From Lepidurus packardi (Eukaryota > Arthropoda > Branchiopoda > Notostraca > Triopsidae), in contig JAKZAN010000004.1 in NCBI GenBank assembly GCA_023053545.1, forward strand, positions 4,712,001 to 4,776,000: a stretch of DNA of 64,000 nucleotides. The letters run 5' to 3'. This document shows positions 1 through 12,520 of this stretch, piece by piece. How positions within the stretch are numbered: the stretch's first letter is position 1; each line of letters starts with the position of its first letter. The notes below the pieces were generated by a model. That model made no database searches. It was not told where the DNA came from and saw only the letters and a program-made list of their open reading frames with translations. Both the position numbers and the translations under genes were made by a program.

Positions 1-1359
1 GAAATTTAGCTCCCAATTGCAAACATGCTTATGGTCAATTGAAAACTGTGGCTGAGTTTTTATAAAGTTTGAAGATTTCAAAGTCAATAAAATCGTTGAC
101 AATAACAGAAAGGTGGAAAAAGGGCACTTGTCCACCTCAGCATTTCTCTCTTTTCTCTCTCTTTTTTCCTTCTTTTTCTTCACTGTTGAACTCACCCCAG
201 GCAGGAAAAGAGCGTTATTTCTGCTCGATTTGCCCCTTACTTTACTTACTACCTTTTTCTATTTTCTCTCCCGGCGAAACCCAAAAGCTTTTAATTCCAT
301 TTCTTTTCCAACCGTTTTATATTCACCCGCAACCCAAATTTGTATGAGGATCTCTCAACTTGCTTTCACTCGCTCCCAATATACATATAAAAAGGAAATG
401 TCTCAAGTAGTCTTTTGTAACGGAAAAGTGTTCAGACATCAGCCCGTAAATCTTACTGTAAAAAAGGGGAAGGAAAAAATGGGCCTAGGTGCTATATACG
501 AAACATTTTGGATCCCTCCAAAATCCTGCCCAAATCCTCCAGCAGAACCCAATTCAAGTTTTCAAAGAATTTCCGTGAAGGAAGACGTGCTCTAATACAT
601 AGTACCAGGCTGGAAGAAGCCAACGAGAGAGGAAAAGAGAGAGAGAGAGGAGACCTCAGGTGTAGAGAGAGACAGATTTTTTTCCTCCTCTAAATAGCAT
701 TAATTCAAGGAAGATCTTAAGGAAGGGTAAGCAGCATCCTGCTCTTTAAGTTTTTTCCTAGGAACTTCCCCATTTTTTCCTATGTCAGCCTCTTAAGTGT
801 TTCTCGTAAGAGATAGAATGGAGGAAAACAGCCAGGCAAGCAATTTTCCCGCCCAAAAAGAGGCGGGCATGTTCCTGCCCCCGGGCCTATGTTCGGCAGC
901 CTAAAAGGGCAGTCCATCCCCTCCTTTGGCTGATAAAGGTGATAAGCCACCAGCTGGCGCCCAACAGGGCACACTACCAGGAAACCCACACAATGCTCCC
1001 AAATAATCTTCTAGCGGCATTTCCTTATTTTCTGTAGACTTTTTTTCAAGCAAGTAAAAGCACAGATAGAGTCAACTGACACAATGCACACTTCAAAAAT
1101 GATGTGGGGATTCTCCCCTACGCTCTATCGGCCACGTTCTGTTGACTCAGGCGCCCTCTCCTTCCTCCCGTGCAAAGCGATACGGGGCTAAGTTAGCGTC
1201 AATTAAAGAGATGAGGTTTGAATTTGCATGCGTTCGTCGTTGAATCCATTGGCTGCCAACAGTCGCGTTTTGGGAATATGAAACAGAAGGGAAAGTAGTT
1301 GGTAGTTTTGGCGCTGGTAATAGTCGTTGGGGGTAATTAGACATAACGGAACCCTCATG

Positions 1360-2264
1360 TGACGTCATGATAGTAATTTTTTTTTTCCTTTTTGTTTTAA
1401 AAGGTTTTGTTGTGTGCAGCTGTCTTGGGCAGATTAATGAAGTCGTAATCCAATCTCAGGTTTCTTTTTTTCGTCATTGGTGGGAAATTATGATTGCAGT
1501 GCGGGGGTAAGGGTGAAATTGATTAATTGAGTGAGGAAGATTGATGGGAATTTGATGGCGGAAGATCAACAACTCCTTAACGTCATAAGTCGCGACGCGA
1601 GGTAAAAGCTTTTCGTTTTATTTTGTTGATTTTGTGCTTCCCAGGACCGATTTCTGTTTTTCAGGTGGATTATAGCTTTCTGAACCACTTTCAATGGTCG
1701 GATTGTGGGTTTCTGCAAGGAAGTTACAAATGTTTTCCAATAAATCTCGCAGTTCTTGTGCGAATGGCATGTTTATTTTAGCAGCGTAGCGTTATGGAAC
1801 ATGAGAGAGCGGCATTAAACGAAGGGTTTAGGAATGTAAGTTAGGCTTAACAGTATAAGTCTCGCTTTATAAGAACCGAACATTGATCGGCTGAACGACA
1901 CCGACGCATTTGTTGAACATTTTCGGTCTCTACTTTTTTCTTGTACGGTCTCGGAGTTTCCGGACTAAGGTGGTCTGCTATACTTGACCTCATAATTCCA
2001 CCTTGATTCCTTGTTGGTAACGATTATCGCTGTCATGTGGAGCCCAAGCGATTTCCGTTTCGGGTGTCAGTTTGAAAAGACTACGGTTTTGCGCTGTAAA
2101 GCCTATATTAAGATCCGGCTTCCAATTCCTGTTCCGTACACGTACTGCGTAACTTTCCAGGATGTCTTCAAAAACTTCCCAAAACTCTTTCAATGACGTC
2201 ACATCAGGCTCCGCCTGCACGGCCTTGAATCGGCCCACCGCCTTAGGCTATGGCGGTGACGTCA
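1360..2264. promoter_or_regulatory. Cluster of CRE-like TGACGTCA sites
   Basis: Three exact copies of the palindromic CREB/ATF octamer TGACGTCA lie at 1360-1367, 2194-2201 and 2257-2264. The last two share the longer form TGACGTCACATC and sit 63 bases apart in GC-richer DNA. An AP-1-like TGACTCA lies near 1141. The sites would fit a promoter or enhancer, but no transcript can be assigned to them from sequence alone. Confidence 0.4.
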
Positions 2265-3641
2265 CATCATCTTTAGCTTGGATTATCTTGGGATCCATTG
2301 CTCATAGAAAGAAACTAATTTTTTTTCCTCCATCGGAACACAAAGACGCTTCTATCTTCTAGTTTTCCTTTGGGTTGTGATTTCTTATAGCTTTGATTTA
2401 AAAAGTTTCGATCCCAAGCTGATGATAAAGAAAAGGGAAGAAAATTGAGCTCTTTCTTCCACCCTTTGACGTGTCTGTCATTTTCATAGTTTCTTCTAAA
2501 GGTGAGAATGTCTTTTTATCCGCTTATCGACAGCTCGTACTCCGCAAGTATCCGTGTCCAATAGACATGACAGGATTATTGTCATTTAGTGCGAATCAAG
2601 CTGGCTGTTATAGGGCATGATACGTGATCGGATTCGATTTCCTCCTTAGTTTTTTTTTATCTCATGTTTTCCTCAGCAGCTTGTCTACCTCAACCCACCA
2701 TTTTGCTCTCTGCTTTCTTATCCTGTTTTGGCAATGCTTTCTCTGCCAAAAGAAACTAAAGTAAAGTAAAAAATGAAGAGGGAAAATGTTTTTTCGTCGC
2801 AGAACCAGTTTATTTGCCCCAGAGCTTATCTGTCAACTTGCAATCATTTGCGTTTGCGGTGCTTTTAGCCCAGCAATTTACATTTGATCTCTTCCAAACA
2901 TCCTAAAGGTTTCAACTTTGAAAGCTTTCCTATTGCATAAAACTCCCAAAATTTGTCAGGAAAAAAATTTCCAACTTTTTCGCTTGTATTTTACTAGAAA
3001 TGTCACAAAGCTTGTTATTTCCAGGAGAAAAAAAACGAAGAAGAAGAAGCCAAGACAGGACAGTTAAATTCTAAAGCCCTGCGTTCGATTAGTTGCTGGC
3101 TACTGCCAAGCCAGTGACTTTATGGCAGAAATGCACGTTATAAAAAAATAAAGAAAAAAAATCTGAGTGAGGCTAATAAAATCTGGAACAAATGGGCCCT
3201 CCAAAGAAAAGCAGGAAGTATGAAAATATCATTATATGACCCATACCCGTTGACCTCGTTTGAACCCCTCTTGTTCGATTACTAGAGGGCCAAAAAGGGG
3301 AGCATACCAACACAAGTTTTTGTGCGAGAGTGATTTCTTTCTTTGAGCAAGAAATTATTTTTTAATGGTCACATAAAATTGGCTTCCAATACCATAGCAG
3401 CTTCTCAGTAAGGGAAGAGGGAGGGGACAATGCTTTGCTTTGCAAGCAGAAAAACGAAGAAAGTATATTACTCTTTACTCCCCCTATTTCTGCAGAATGC
3501 TTTTCTTGGTTCCCTTCAAGCGTATGACATATATCTTATACCTGATATCAAAATTATGTGCAGCAATAACAATCATCACTTGTCAGAGAATAGCCGTAGG
3601 AAAACCTTGTACTTAACCTATTTTTCTATTGTACTCGACTA

Positions 3642-3657
3642 CCCCCCCCCCCCCCCC
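3642..3657. repeat. Poly-C tract, 16 bases
   Basis: This uninterrupted C run continues into a CCACCCCACCCCCCACC block, forming a C-rich stretch of about 30 bases in intergenic DNA. Confidence 0.85.
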
Positions 3658-6600
3658 ACCCCACCCCCCACCGTGTTTGTGGGATAGTCCTGACGCGAGC
3701 TTTTCACGTGTGTTTGCACACACAAATTATGTCTCTCCGTACTTTTCATAAAGAATATCTTTTCGAATTTCTTATAACACTCTTGTTAGGACAATTTTCT
3801 AATTTAGTGTAGGCAATAGTAAATGAACTTAAAATCTGTTCTTACTTGTGTAAGTTTTAGTAATTCTTCAGAAATATGTATATTTCCTGAAGTAATTTCT
3901 ATACTTATGCTGATTATTATATTTATGCAGAAGTCTGTGCATTTCTGTATAAACTATAATATTTATACAAGAATGTCTTACGGTATATCTACGGGTTTGG
4001 AATATTTCTGCATAGATTTTGTAACATTCTTTTGCTTAGATGTTCTTGATATCTCTGCCATTTTTTTATTTTTTGTCTGGAGCAAAATAAATTTTTGCTC
4101 AGCTTTCTTGTTCCTCCACCGAAGGTGTTAATGTTTTTTTTTTTTTTTGTTGCAAAAGTGTTTTTAATATTTCTGATTTAATGTAACGGTACATTGTTCG
4201 GATCTCTGCAGAGTTGAATATTCTGCAGGAAATGTTCCATTTTCTGCGTAAATTTTCGAACATTTCGCAGAAATGTTTGTCTTCCCTGGGGACGTTTCGA
4301 TATCTCTTCCAACTTTGTATCCATGCCAACAGTTATTATAAAGTACTCATTAATATCTCCAGCAGTCGGCAATCCCTTAATTAAGTCATCCTAATTTGCC
4401 TCTTCCTAGAAAACTTAACACTAACCTTTTATTAAGCCTTTTAAGTCTTTTCAGCTGTTCATATTAAAAATTAACTGTAATCTTCTCTTCAGCATTAATA
4501 TTAGAATAAGCCTACGCCTGCTATTTGAAAAAAATAGTATCTTTAAAACAAAAATCATTAAAAACCGATTTTAAACTTGTCATTTCATCTCTTTTATTAC
4601 AGTGTATTGTCTTCTACTTCGAAATATAACTGTTGTTTCCCATAAGAAAACAAGGTAAGCATAACAGAAGATATTTTTTTTTCTCTTTAGAAAAGATAAG
4701 TTCTCAAGAGACGTTTGCACGACACCACAAAAAAGCGCAATTAATAAGAGTGCTCTGTTGTAGACATATTATTCTTGTAATGTGTCAAGGGGCGAAGAAG
4801 AATATACACAATTGTATATAACCGACGCGGGATTCGCAGCAAAAGCTTGGCGTGGAGTACAAACTTCGTTCGCCCTCTTCTAATGCTGCACACTTGCCAA
4901 CCATTTCTATACTGCTAGTGCTGCTCTTTGCGTTCTCGGTGCCTGTGCAATATGCAGCAAATAGCATCTTGCATATGTTAAACGCCACCCCTTCAAAAAA
5001 AATCATTCTTTTCTTATTTATTTTCGGGTATTTAAGGTTCATTTCTTAATATTTTCCCCTTTAAATTCTCTCCAAGCTGTTTTCACTCATATTTTTAAGA
5101 TATTTTTTTTATTCAAAGGACATTCAAAGGAAAGGATCAGCTCCGCTTCTATTGAGGAGCTAATAAAAGGAAGCGAGAGGCAAATCAGCTCCTTTTTTTA
5201 ACACTTTTTCTTACTTGGCGAAGTTTCAATGCTTTGCATATTTTTCTTTTTTTTTTTTCCTTTTTTTCAGTTTAGTGAAGCATCCTTTTTGTAATTTTGC
5301 GACGAGCTTGTGGACTAGCAAAAGAGGTAATAAATCAAGGAGCAAGTCGAGCGGATTTTAAAAGGTGCGAAAAGATTTGGGTGAGTATACACGCAGGGGT
5401 TGGGGGTCTTGTGTTTGATAAATGATGTTGGAGCTGATGGGTTCCGCCTTGTGTTTGATCAATTCAAGGTAATTTGCTTATAAGAGAAGGACAATGAGGT
5501 TTGACGGGAAAATTGTGGGTAATACGGTAATGTGATACAGTAGAATTTTGTGGCAATTTTGAGGAACATCAATTCTAGGCTTATTGTTAGAAGCCGCTAG
5601 ATATTGATCTTAATGTCAAATGTGCATTGAATGGAACTACAATTCTGGAATTATTATTGTTAGCTTTTTTATTAATTTCTTAATAAATCAATAAACATGA
5701 TGGATAATTTCCGAATTATCAAAAATTTTAAGTTATCAATTATTTAAATACTCACATGTCTGTTCTCACAAGAATTAATCTTTACACATATTTAAAATGA
5801 CCATTTCAGATGGTGAACAGTTTTGTGAATGACTTTTTCTGTTTAATCTTGGAACAGACAAAATTTGACTCGACTTCGTCGATTCTGACGTGAAAGTCAA
5901 GTAAGACTCGTGTTCCTTCTAAAGCTTAGAACTTGCTTTGAATGCTGAAGAATGAAAACTTCTTTTTCCTTATTAATTTCCATTCGGTTCCTCCAGCTCC
6001 TGACGCAAAATACGTTAAACTGGCAGTAAATCAATTTAAAGCCTAACTTGCGTAGTTGTAAAAACAAATGAAACCGTATTGGTCAGAAATTTTACAAGAA
6101 ACCATAAGAAGTTAACCCGTTACTCACAAAGCTTCCCAATTTTGAAACTGGAATATGTAAGACAAACTTAGTTGGAGTTTTTCTCTAAGTATAATTTCAC
6201 ACATTTTAAAACGCAATTTACGGCGTCAATCACACAATTCGATTCACATAACATACATTCCTAAATAAATTCCACTTACCCTTATGCAGAAACTTGTGGC
6301 GCTAATTCAAATTCCGTTTTGGCGGGGGGTGGGGGATTGCGGTGGATAGTAGGGGTAGGGTAAGTTCCAAGTGCCTCTCAAGTACGAATTTCCTCGTCGA
6401 CGCGTTAAAAGTTAGAAGGGATGGAAAGTACGGGTTTAGTGATTGCTGCAGCAGAAAAGGTTTAGAATCGCATCCCCCTAGAAAACCACATGGAAAAGGG
6501 ATGGAAATTGCCAAAAAGTCCCACGGAGGCTTTTTCCTCCAACTGCAAATATCCGCAATCACACACAATGGGGCGTTTTTACCTCTTTTTCTTTCGTTTT

Positions 6601-7594
6601 TCACTCGCTCACACCCAGTTCGGAGTTTCCAGGAACCGGAAATGGTCACTCACTTGTCCAATTTCTTTTCTCTTTGCTGATCCCAAGTGTCTCGTTCGCA
6701 AAAACACTGTCTTAATCCCTTCTCCTTTCCAGAATTTGCGAGAAAGCCCAACGAAAAAAAAGACACTTTCGCCCCACTTTCTATCCAATTTCACTTAGTT
6801 TTGGCCCTCAGGTAAAAGAAAAAAGAAGCACACAATATAGGTTCAATATATCCCGAACACCAAAGGTCAGCAGAACTATCTATATTTCTACCCCCACCAT
6901 TTTTGGCATTTTTTACTCTCTCTTTTAGCGCACTTCCGTCACCATTTCCGGCACATTAGACGTTACTTAACGCTTCACTAGCCGAACAAATTGTCCCAAA
7001 AGATAACCCTTAACGCACACTTTCACCAGTATTTCTGCCAGATGAATCCAACAGAGTAAAAAGAACAGCTAGAGCAATTCTGAAGGGAGGAACGATTGAC
7101 AAATCAGCTTATTTCTGTCGAAATAGAATTTGCCACGCTGGGTTTTCAAGGGAATATTTCCAGATAGTCGTTCCTTTGCACTAAGTCTTCATTAAGCCAC
7201 AACATGGCACAACATGCCTACAAATTTGAAAAACTTTCCGAGGAACTTTTTTTTTGCACAGAAAACTTGTGCATTTCTTGGCAGTAATAATAACAGGAAT
7301 AATTTTCTTCAATTTTTCTTTCTCACTTTGAGGGTTTCTTCTTTTTAGATCTTTCTAAAGGAAATGAGATCTGTCTCTTACACTTTGAATAGACACACAA
7401 TTTTATTTATTTTATTTTTTTTTGTCAAGAGCTTCTTTAAAAAGAATGTTTTCTGCGAGGCGGGAAAAGGAGCTTCCGTCACGTTGGTAGGAAAGCTGAG
7501 AACTAAAGGCAGGGAACCTAAACCTGTGAAACCCAAGTGCAAAGGGAGTATAAAAGTGTCTCGGACGCATGCTATAAGGCGATGCAGCACAACA

Positions 7595-7624
7595 GACACA
7601 CACATGCACATACACACATGCATA
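7595..7624. repeat. CA-type microsatellite
   Basis: This is an interrupted run of CA/TG dinucleotides (ACACACACATGCACATACACACATG pattern in pieces) inside intergenic DNA. It has no coding potential. Confidence 0.6.
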
Positions 7625-10079
7625 GGAGCAATACGGAAATCCGATATGCTGCCAACGGCCAACGCAGACGTCGCTGGCGCCCGGGGCGGGGCATATTAGG
7701 AAACCTGCTGGAAATCGAATTATCAGAGGATTTTTTGTGTGGTTTTGTGTCTAAAAAGTATTTTTAAAAAAGGCCCGATATACCTATGAAAAGAAAAAAA
7801 TGAACGTGGGAAAAATGGGAATTATTATAGTAAGATCATCTAAATGTTTCTCACGCTAGAATAATTATTCTGTTTAATTTGAGGGGCAATGAAGTGAAGT
7901 GAAATGAAATAATGAAAATACGCCGTAATAGGAATTAAGAAAGTACTCAAATTAGGCAGGGGAGGATTGATTTCTGCATACCTTCGAAGTTTGAGTATTT
8001 CGCGAAGGTAGGATTTTTATTTTTAAGGAAGAATAAAATTAAATAAAAGTCATTTCTTGAAGAAAAAGGGACACAAGTCTCGAGAGATTTTCAGAGTTGC
8101 GTTGGCGTTAGGGAGATGAGAGGCAAAGCATTCGTGTATCTCGAACCCGAGCTGTTTGTTCTTGTACACGAGCCTAAAATATGTATAGAGAGAGTAATGG
8201 AAGAGTCAGACAGGAAGGTCATGAGAAACTATAGTTTCCTCTTTTCTTTCGTATTCTTTCTTAGGGGGGGGGGGTTAACGAATAATTTTAGGTTGTTTCT
8301 CAAGATTACCTACATACAGAGCTTGGAGAACCGAGAATTAAGCGTAAAGAAAAAAGGAACCGGAAATGTTACCGTGTACTTTGTTGTAATGGTGAAACCC
8401 TCCATTTTCCTGAACCTACCCCAGCAGCTTCTTTACCCCTTAGGGGGGTTTTATGGGTTAATATTTTAAGTCTGACTTGCCTAATGACGGGGGTGGGGGG
8501 TGATGTTGGGGAAGTATTCTTAGCTTAGGAACTGTAGCTAATAGCTTTTTTAAGTAAATTGGAGTTTTGTAGTCTATTTGTCATAAAACCCTAACACGGC
8601 GTCAACATTTGAATCCTTAAGTTAAAGAAAACTGTTGTAAAGTTATAATCAGAATATTGCTGTAGAAGGGAAGATTTTCGAGTCGCATTGATGGCGTTAT
8701 TGTATAAAGTATAGGAATCAAGCAAAAGAACTGAGCTTTGCCAATCGACTTCAATTAAAACATTAATGTGGGACTAATATACTAATTATAAAATGGGGTG
8801 ACATTAGTAATTACCTAATGACAATAATTACCCAAATTATAATTAGTGATGTGCACAGTACAAATTGCATAGTATAATTAGGTTGCACTAATTATATTGT
8901 AAGCTACATTACAGTTAGCAGTTTCTAAACAAAAATATTTTTCGGGGTGGAAAACCGAACGTTTATGCACTTCAGAAGTTTAAACCTTAAACTTCGATTC
9001 CATTAGTATTAAAGCTTTCAAGTGAGGATATAAAGGAAGATTTTGGGGAAATCTGTTCTCATTCGCTGAGGAAGGGTTCTGTCTCAATTGACTGAAACAT
9101 CCTCTACACAACATATATGTTACACAAAAAGCATCTTCTCGGACATAGAGGGAATGTGGGCGGGGATTTGGGAAGGGGGAAGTTGGGCGTGGTGGCGTGG
9201 TAAAAGTTGTCTCTCATCCATCACCCTGGAAGATGGGCCATGCACCACCACATGACACAGTATATATGGCTCTTCTCCCCCCTCACCCCCCATTCCGGAG
9301 CAAAGCCCAGGGAAATACCTATTTTCTTCGGGGGAATGCACCATCTATTCTGTTTTATCGCCCCTGTTTCTCTCTCTTCTCACTGTGACTCTCTCTCTGA
9401 CTCTCACAGGAGTCAAAGTTAAAGACTATCGAGACGCCTAACATTTCGGCCTTGTCCAACAGACGGCAGTGCTAAAGAGGGTGAAATAAAGGGGTATGGA
9501 TATCTGTTTTATGTCTTCGTCACACATCCCTTACCACTCACCCTTAAAGACTACCTTATAGGATAAAAAAAATCTTTTTTATGCCTTTATAACCAATAGC
9601 AGTAATTCTTTTTCAGAAGAATGTTTATACTTAACACAAAGTCTCCTGTTTATTTTTTTAGTATTTCGTTAAAAAATTCTCGGTATTTTTTCTAGAAAAC
9701 CAAGCGGGAGCAGAGAGAGAATCATTTGTAAAGTTGGCCACACGTTTCGTAAGCAGCCAGGGAAGAACTATTAGCCGCAGCCCCAAGTCGCCAACACAAA
9801 TGACGCCCACTTAGCTTTATTATTGATCCACAATTGTATCACAATCTAAACCTCATTCGCTTCGTTCCTCCGAATCCGCGGAGTTTCTCCATTTGCTTCG
9901 GAGTTTGGCGTGTATCCCCTTTAAGACAATTGGTTTAATGATAGTCTGCTTCTCATAAAGAGAGGGTATAAAAAACCACTCGACAAGGTTTCTTAATTTG
10001 TCTTTTGTTTAATTATCTTTGTATGGTTATGCATGGCGATATTTTCCTAATCAATCCAACCATTCGTTATTCATTATTT

Positions 10080-10290
10080 GGGTTAATGGGCACATCTATT
10101 ATGTACTATAGTGTTCCAGTAGGGACAATAATAGAGTCAATAGTAACAAGTCGATGTAAACGTTAGATATTATTAATTATAATCGTTAGATATTATTAAT
10201 TGTTTGGGTTAATGGACACATCTACTATGTACTATAGTGTTCCAATAAGGACAATAATAGTCAATGGTAACAAGTCGATGTAATCGTTAG
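10080..10290 (+). repeat. Two-copy diverged tandem duplication
   Basis: Two direct copies lie at about 10080-10176 and 10206-10290. Both run from GGGTTAATGG through CACATCTA, ATGTACTATAGTGTTCCA and ACAATAATAG to ACAAGTCGATGTAA and a CGTTAG end. They differ by scattered substitutions and small gaps, so the duplication is not recent. The offset between copies is 126 bases. A shorter ATCGTTAGATATTATTAAT echo lies between them. No open frame is shared. Confidence 0.75.
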
Positions 10291-10524
10291 TCAACGAATA
10301 CGTATACTTTAATTTCTAATACGCATTATTTTTTTATTATGTAAATTTTCGTAATTGTTTTCGGTTTGTAAGTGATGTAATGTCTATAGAATTCAAACAA
10401 GGCTTTTCACAAGGTTTAAGGATGACCTTGGGCATATTGTTGTCGTTTCTGGGAGATTATAGGTGGCGTGAAACAGTTTTTTTTAGTGCTTCCCCAATAA
10501 CAGTTTTTGTTACATGGAAGCTCG

Positions 10525-10558
<34 letters not shown>
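10525..10558. repeat. Poly-C tract, 34 bases
   Basis: An uninterrupted run of 34 C residues lies in intergenic DNA. It is the longest of at least six C or G homopolymers of 11 or more bases in the window. Its true length is uncertain because sequencing often miscounts such runs. Confidence 0.9.
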
Positions 10559-10561
<3 letters not shown>

Positions 10562-12520
10562 TCCCGTTACGAGTTTATGCTCGTATATTATTGCCAGGAC
10601 AACAAGCGTTTGGGGAACGGCTAATAACCCGTGTCTGAAGACAAATGGTAGCATTGTCCTCATTTTAATTAGCTGCTTTCTGATCTTCTTTCTGACGAAC
10701 ATTTCTTTCACGCTCTAAAACTTGTCTGTTGCAATAAGTTTCCGACTCAAAACAGAGCCCCCAAAAAACCCCGACATTTTTAGTCCAAATGGGAAAGCTA
10801 GCATTTGAATTTCCCGCGGGGAATATTACATTCTCCCCCGTTTTTCTTTAAATGGACTAGCCCATGTGGACTTACCCGCATGGGGACGAATCCTACGGTG
10901 TTTGTTGTCGAACATTTTTGTATCTTTGGCACAAGAAACGCAAGATGAGCAAGTGTGGGTATTAGAGGTAGTATTTTAAACTAGATTTTTCGGGTAAGAA
11001 GGAGTTAAATTAATTGTACTAATTAGCTTGCACCCTCTGTACTGTGTAAACTTTGCTTGTATGTGAACCAAATCTCGTATATTGAACACTTACTTAAGCT
11101 ATAGTTGGGCGTGCTTCACTCTTTATAATTAGAACATTACTATAATGTTCGGTAAGTTGCGCTTCTGTTCTTCACCTTGTTTGTGATTAACAGATAAAAG
11201 TCATTATTATAGTGCTTAGTGCAGCGATAACCGTGGCGTTGAATTTATATGTATAATCACCTTAAAACGGGTTTACGGTATTTATCATTAATCCTAACCA
11301 ATCTTTTCAGCGTTTTAAATTGAAATTAATGTGCTTTACTTGAAGACAATTGCCACTTATGCTAAGCCTCTTTTTTATAATCTTTCAGAGTTAAACCTAT
11401 GCATTCATCCATTTGAAAATGACATGAGCACAGTCTTATTTACTGCCATCCTATGTCAAGTGCTAAATTTTTTTGCGCTGTTGGAAAGGCACAGATAAGG
11501 TTTTTTCCCCTCCCTCTCCTTGCTTTTAAAAGCAACTTATAGAACCTGCAATTGGTCTGGAAAGCTTTTGAAATATGCAGAGAATTGCTCCAGAAAAAAA
11601 CGCGCCCAAAGAACAACCCTAATAAAAAAAAACCCTACAAAGTCTTCAGAAAGAAAAAACAGCGAAAGAGGTTCTTGCAAAATGGAGCATCATGATGATA
11701 GTTCCGGAATAATAAGAAGTCAAATGCCAGTTCGTATTCCCTTTACCTTGATCTTTTACTCGAAGAAAAGGAAAGACACGGAAAATAAAATCCAGAAAGT
11801 CCTTTAAAAAAGAAAGAAAAAAAAAGTAGACAAGAATTTCCTCCAGATCGAGGTCGGACGCATAATTGTCTTCTTTCTTCTTCCTAACATCAACACCAAC
11901 ACAAACACCAGCTCGAGCGAAAACGCTTTAACTTTACAACGTTTACGAGCCCGGCCTTGGTGTTTGGTACATTTCCTTCGTCGCGTGTGCACAAACTCTT
12001 CCCAGTTTACTTCCAGAGTAGCGTAGGCCAAAGGCTCGGGAAGTTTCATGGACTCTTCACATAGTCCACCCAAAAGAGTCCACTGGGACCCTTTATGGGA
12101 TCAAACGAGGGCAAATTCCGGGAACCAAAGCTTATTTTGGATTAAAAAAATCCAGGATTTTCTGCTTTCTCCTCCACAAAGTAGTACACGAATTTCCTTT
12201 TAATTTCCCTCCTTATTCGCTTCATGATCTAGGCAAAGTTACTTTTGCGGTCTGACGCATGAAGAGTTAATAGAAATTCAACTTTTCTTTTCATCCACAA
12301 GTTACAACTTTCCAAAAAAACGTTTCTTTACAGAAGTCCTCAGAAAACCGAAAATTTTCAAGTAGTATACTGAAAATCTCCTTAATTTTAGAGTGTTGCA
12401 CTTAAGAATCCATCTATTATTGTCACCTAGGGAGTCATTTCTCTGTGCATGTACATGGCCATTTATTTATTTAGGACTAAGATTAGTGTTCTCTTTTCTT
12501 GTTTTCTAGAAGACGCGCAA

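Larger units (their letters stand above)
1..7000. other. Intergenic DNA, no gene supported (part 1)
   Basis: I see no coding region here that I can support. The open stretches present are short, low in complexity (rich in Phe, Ser, Leu and Lys from pyrimidine/purine runs) and show no recognisable domain. The DNA is AT-rich with many T and C runs. CRE-like octamers lie at 1360, 2194 and 2257, and a 16-base C run lies at 3642-3657. Untranslated first exons of the phospholipase D gene downstream could lie anywhere in this stretch, but the sequence alone does not show them. Confidence 0.6.
7001..12510. other. Intergenic DNA, no gene supported (part 2)
   Basis: No supported coding region. The stretch holds a CA-rich microsatellite near 7595-7624, an 11-base G run at 8264-8274, AT-rich blocks around 8760-8930, a diverged tandem duplication at 10080-10290 and a 34-base C run at 10525-10558. 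TATA-like strings occur, for example near 7547 and 9966, but none is tied to a gene. The stretch ends at the splice acceptor just before the phospholipase D start codon. That acceptor implies at least one untranslated exon upstream, which I could not place. Confidence 0.6.

Noticed and set aside
113-595. 160-codon open frame in the left intergenic DNA
   Set aside because: It is low-complexity Phe/Ser/Leu-rich sequence from pyrimidine tracts, with no domain, no splice partners and no credible start context.
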